Below, one piece after another: positions 5,889 through 7,411 of a stretch of 7,411 nucleotides of DNA. Made by a program: the position numbers and the translations under genes. This DNA is from Candidatus Saccharicenans sp. (GTDB taxonomy: Bacteria > Acidobacteriota > Aminicenantia > Aminicenantales > Saccharicenantaceae): contig JANLGB010000105.1 in the NCBI GenBank assembly GCA_024653405.1, forward strand, positions 1 to 7,411, given 5' to 3'. Under the pieces are notes generated by a model. That model did no database searches. It saw only the letters and a program-made list of their open reading frames with translations, and was not told the origin of the DNA. Within the stretch, counting starts at the first letter, position 1, and the number at the start of each line of letters is the position of its first letter.

Positions 5889-7103
5889 TCAGGCAAAAAA
5901 CTCAGTCGGAACCGATTTCAGCCGGTTGATATCAACCAGCCGCTCGCGGACATCGAACCTGAAGGCACAGTTGACCGAACAGCTGGAGCAGCCGGCACAG
6001 GGATTATCCGGCAGGTTCAGGGAACTTACCAGCTCATGGGCGGCGGCCAGGTTCTTGTAACCGTAGGCATACATATAAGCCCGCATCATTTCGGGGATGG
6101 GCAGGCCCTTGGGGCATTGTGGCAGGCAGCGCTGGCAACCCTGGCAGTAAAGCCCGGCCAGCCCAGCTGTCTCTCCTATTTTTAAGTCATAGAGCTCTTC
6201 CGGCGTCAGCTTCAGGTCTTTGACCACTTCCAGGTTGCTTTTGAGCTGGTCAAAGGTGGTCATCCCGGGGATGGCCGTGGTGATGTTGGGGTTGTTCAGA
6301 GCCCATTTGAGAGCGGCCTTGGTGTTGATGGGCTGGGTCCTTTGCTTATCCCAGAAAGCACCGGCCATGGTTTTCATGGCAATTATGCCCACGCCGGTAG
6401 CAGTAGCTTCAGCGATGGCTGCATCCAGGTCCTTAATATAATTTTTCCTGAAATTATACCCGGTCAGAACTACATCAAATATCCTGGCTTCGATGGCCGC
6501 CCTGATAACCTCAGGTTCGTTGGCATGGGTGGACAGGCCGATGAACCGGGCCTTGCCAGATTTTTTGACCTGTTCCATGACTTTCAGGTTTTCCTCGGCC
6601 AGGACGTTGTCGCGCTGGCTTAGGTTGTGCAGGTAGAGGATATCCACGTAATCCAGGCCCAGCCGCTGCAGGCTGATATCCACCATTTCCAGGAATCTGT
6701 CTCCTTCCCGGACTTTGGTGGCGAGGAAAAAGCTATCTCTGGGCCGGCCCTTGATCACCTGGCCGATTATTTCTTCGTTGCGACCGCGCTGGTAGCCGTG
6801 GGCAGTGTCCAGATGCACCAGGCCCGAATCCAGGGCGGCCCGGACCAGCTCCGGATTATCAGAATTCATTACCCCCATCGAGACTACGGGCAGCACGACT
6901 CCGGTCCGCCCCAGCGTCCGGTAGATGAAACCTTCGCGGCGGCCGCCGGGTGGTTGTGGCCCGGAAGCTGGGCCGGACTGTTTTTTAGAATCCTGTTTTT
7001 TCTGTTTATCGTCAGCCAGCAGCAGGCCAGCTGCACCGGTGGTCACCAGGCCGGTTAACCCGACCTTCAAAAAATCACGTCGGTTAAGGGCAGACTTCTT
7101 CAT
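5889..7103 (-). CDS. Tat-exported aldo/keto reductase with C-terminal double 4Fe-4S cluster domain
   Basis: This is a predicted oxidoreductase of the Fe-S-containing aldo/keto reductase group (COG1453-like), exported folded through the Tat system. Its substrate is unknown. The protein is 404 aa. Residues 1-30 are a Tat signal (NRRDFLK at 7-13, then a hydrophobic core). Residues 31-57 are a polar Lys/Gln then Gly/Pro-rich linker. The aldo/keto reductase barrel runs from about 59 to 300, with the full catalytic tetrad D99, Y104, K130 and H159. GLSTHA (189-194) is typical of the family. The C-terminal domain has C320-x2-C323-x2-C326-x3-C330-P and C369-x2-C372-x2-C375-x3-C379, two ferredoxin-type motifs. 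No clear AxA cleavage site is visible, so the leader may stay as a membrane anchor. The start is ATG 7103, with AGGAGG (7109-7114) 5 nt upstream. The gene faces the dehydrogenase and diverges from the partial gene at 7325. Confidence 0.93.
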   Translation of the reverse strand: MKKSALNRRDFLKVGLTGLVTTGAAGLLLADDKQKKQDSKKQSGPASGPQPPGGRREGFIYRTLGRTGVVLPVVSMGVMNSDNPELVRAALDSGLVHLDTAHGYQRGRNEEIIGQVIKGRPRDSFFLATKVREGDRFLEMVDISLQRLGLDYVDILYLHNLSQRDNVLAEENLKVMEQVKKSGKARFIGLSTHANEPEVIRAAIEARIFDVVLTGYNFRKNYIKDLDAAIAEATATGVGIIAMKTMAGAFWDKQRTQPINTKAALKWALNNPNITTAIPGMTTFDQLKSNLEVVKDLKLTPEELYDLKIGETAGLAGLYCQGCQRCLPQCPKGLPIPEMMRAYMYAYGYKNLAAAHELVSSLNLPDNPCAGCSSCSVNCAFRFDVRERLVDINRLKSVPTEFFA

Positions 7104-7126
7104 GCTCTCCTCCTCACTTTTTATCC

Positions 7127-7155
7127 AGCTTACCCGATTAGCCGCACTCCGTCAA
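7127..7155 (-). promoter_or_regulatory. Candidate promoter of the aldo/keto reductase gene
   Basis: On the minus strand TTGACG (7150-7155, 5 of 6 to TTGACA) is followed after 17 nt by TAAGCT (7127-7132, 3 of 6 to TATAAT). The -35 is good and the -10 weak. It sits between the gene start and the first palindrome. Confidence 0.3.
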
Positions 7156-7162
7156 TAACTAT

Positions 7163-7192
7163 AAGAGGGGACACCTGCAGATGTCCCCTCTT
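7163..7192. repeat. 30-bp near-perfect palindrome, GGGGACAC family, copy 1
   Basis: The arms AAGAGGGGACA (7163-7173) and TGTCCCCTCTT (7182-7192) match perfectly around a CTGCAG centre. There is one mismatched pair (C7174/A7181). It shares the core GGGGACACCTGCAG with copy 2, about 45 nt further on. TTTTC follows on the plus side, so a rightward terminator is conceivable, but the element sits between two divergent genes, where none is expected. A REP-like repeat or regulator site fits better. Confidence 0.8.
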
Positions 7193-7232
7193 TTCACAAT
7201 TTTTCTTGCTTTTACTCGGGGAAACCTCCTAG

Positions 7233-7270
7233 CCAGAACTGGGGACACCTGCAGGTGTCCCCAGTTTTGG
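7233..7270. repeat. 38-bp palindrome, GGGGACAC family, copy 2
   Basis: Bases 7237-7266 are a perfect 30-bp palindrome: AACTGGGGACACCTG followed by its reverse complement. It extends to 7233-7270 with one G/T mismatch (CCA on the left, TGG on the right). The 22-bp centre differs from copy 1 by one base (G here, A at 7181). The flanks AACT/AGTT differ from copy 1's AAGA/TCTT yet remain self-complementary, so pairing was kept while sequence changed. Confidence 0.85.
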
Positions 7271-7273
7271 TTA

Positions 7274-7302
7274 TTGTAAATATCCAGAAATAAGTTTATC
7301 CT
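7274..7302 (+). promoter_or_regulatory. Candidate promoter of the partial right-edge gene
   Basis: TTGTAA (7274-7279) and TATCCT (7297-7302) are spaced by 17 nt, each with 4 of 6 consensus matches. They lie just after the second palindrome and about 23 nt before the ATG at 7325. The leader would be short but would include the AAGGAG site. Confidence 0.3.
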
Positions 7303-7310
7303 GATTGGCA

Positions 7311-7316
7311 AAGGAG
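7311..7316 (+). promoter_or_regulatory. Ribosome binding site of the partial right-edge gene
   Basis: AAGGAG ends 8 nt before ATG 7325, a normal spacing. It is the main support for calling a gene there. Confidence 0.5.
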
Positions 7317-7324
7317 AGCCGATA

Positions 7325-7411
7325 ATGTTAAACGGACCATCTGAAAAATCAAAGAAATTGTTATCCCCATCTCACCATTACCCATCATTGAAATCTATAT
7401 TTTTCTTCCTG
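7325..7411 (+). CDS. 5' end of an unidentified gene, running off the window
   Basis: From ATG 7325 the frame stays open for 29 codons to the last base. A good AAGGAG site precedes it, and a possible promoter lies at the expected distance. The translation begins MLNGPSEKSKKLL, a polar Lys/Ser-rich stretch, and ends SLKSIFFFL. This could be the start of a first membrane segment after a short cytoplasmic tail. It is too short to assign to a family. The gene diverges from the aldo/keto reductase, and the two palindromes lie between them. A chance open frame of this length is possible. Confidence 0.5.
   Translation, partial: MLNGPSEKSKKLLSPSHHYPSLKSIFFFL

Noticed and set aside
5767..6060. 97-codon plus-strand frame entering the aldo/keto reductase 3' end
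   Set aside because: It has no ribosome site, and most of it is antisense to the Fe-S cysteine region.
6627..7058. 143-codon plus-strand frame opposite the aldo/keto reductase
   Set aside because: It is antisense to the catalytic tetrad region, with no recognisable domain.
7163..7270. CRISPR-like repeat pair
   Set aside because: There are only two copies, each fully palindromic with differing flanks, and no cas genes. This does not fit a repeat-spacer array.

Overview
This 7.4-kb stretch of bacterial DNA is moderately GC-rich. It carries four substantial genes, the 5' end of a fifth, and unusually palindrome-rich intergenic DNA. The gene set is an exported alpha-2-macroglobulin lipoprotein, a dipeptide epimerase with a Tat-like leader, a Gfo/Idh/MocA oxidoreductase and a Tat-exported aldo/keto reductase with two Fe-S motifs. 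It suggests a Gram-negative-type anaerobe or facultative anaerobe that degrades sugars and peptides. Aminicenantes, Acidobacteria or a relative would fit, but this is an inference from gene style; no marker gene is present.

Layout: bases 1-140 form a perfect 50-bp inverted repeat around a 40-nt loop, at the extreme left edge. The copy at 1-50 most likely comes from a fold-back or assembly chimera. It ends the leftward alpha-2-macroglobulin gene (34-2547, minus) with an artificial stop. Bases 2548-2981 are a divergent intergenic region with a strong 16-bp hairpin. The dipeptide epimerase (2982-4196, plus) follows, then a 372-nt gap with a GGGGACAC-type element and two adjacent hairpins. Next comes the Gfo/Idh/MocA dehydrogenase (4569-5543, plus). 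A convergent spacer (5544-5888) separates it from the aldo/keto reductase (5889-7103, minus). The divergent region 7104-7324 holds two near-identical 30-bp palindromes. A partial gene starts at 7325 and runs off the right edge.

Working together: the gaps and the mixed strands argue against one operon. Three of the four main products look exported or surface-attached (lipoprotein, Tat-like, Tat), so the shared theme is the cell envelope or periplasm. The epimerase would act on dipeptides such as those from peptidoglycan or protein breakdown. The two oxidoreductases probably act on sugars or other carbonyl compounds, but neither substrate can be read from the sequence. I see no convincing new defence system or mobile system. 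The best leads are the epimerase's export-type leader, the GGGGACAC palindromes and the fold-back edge.
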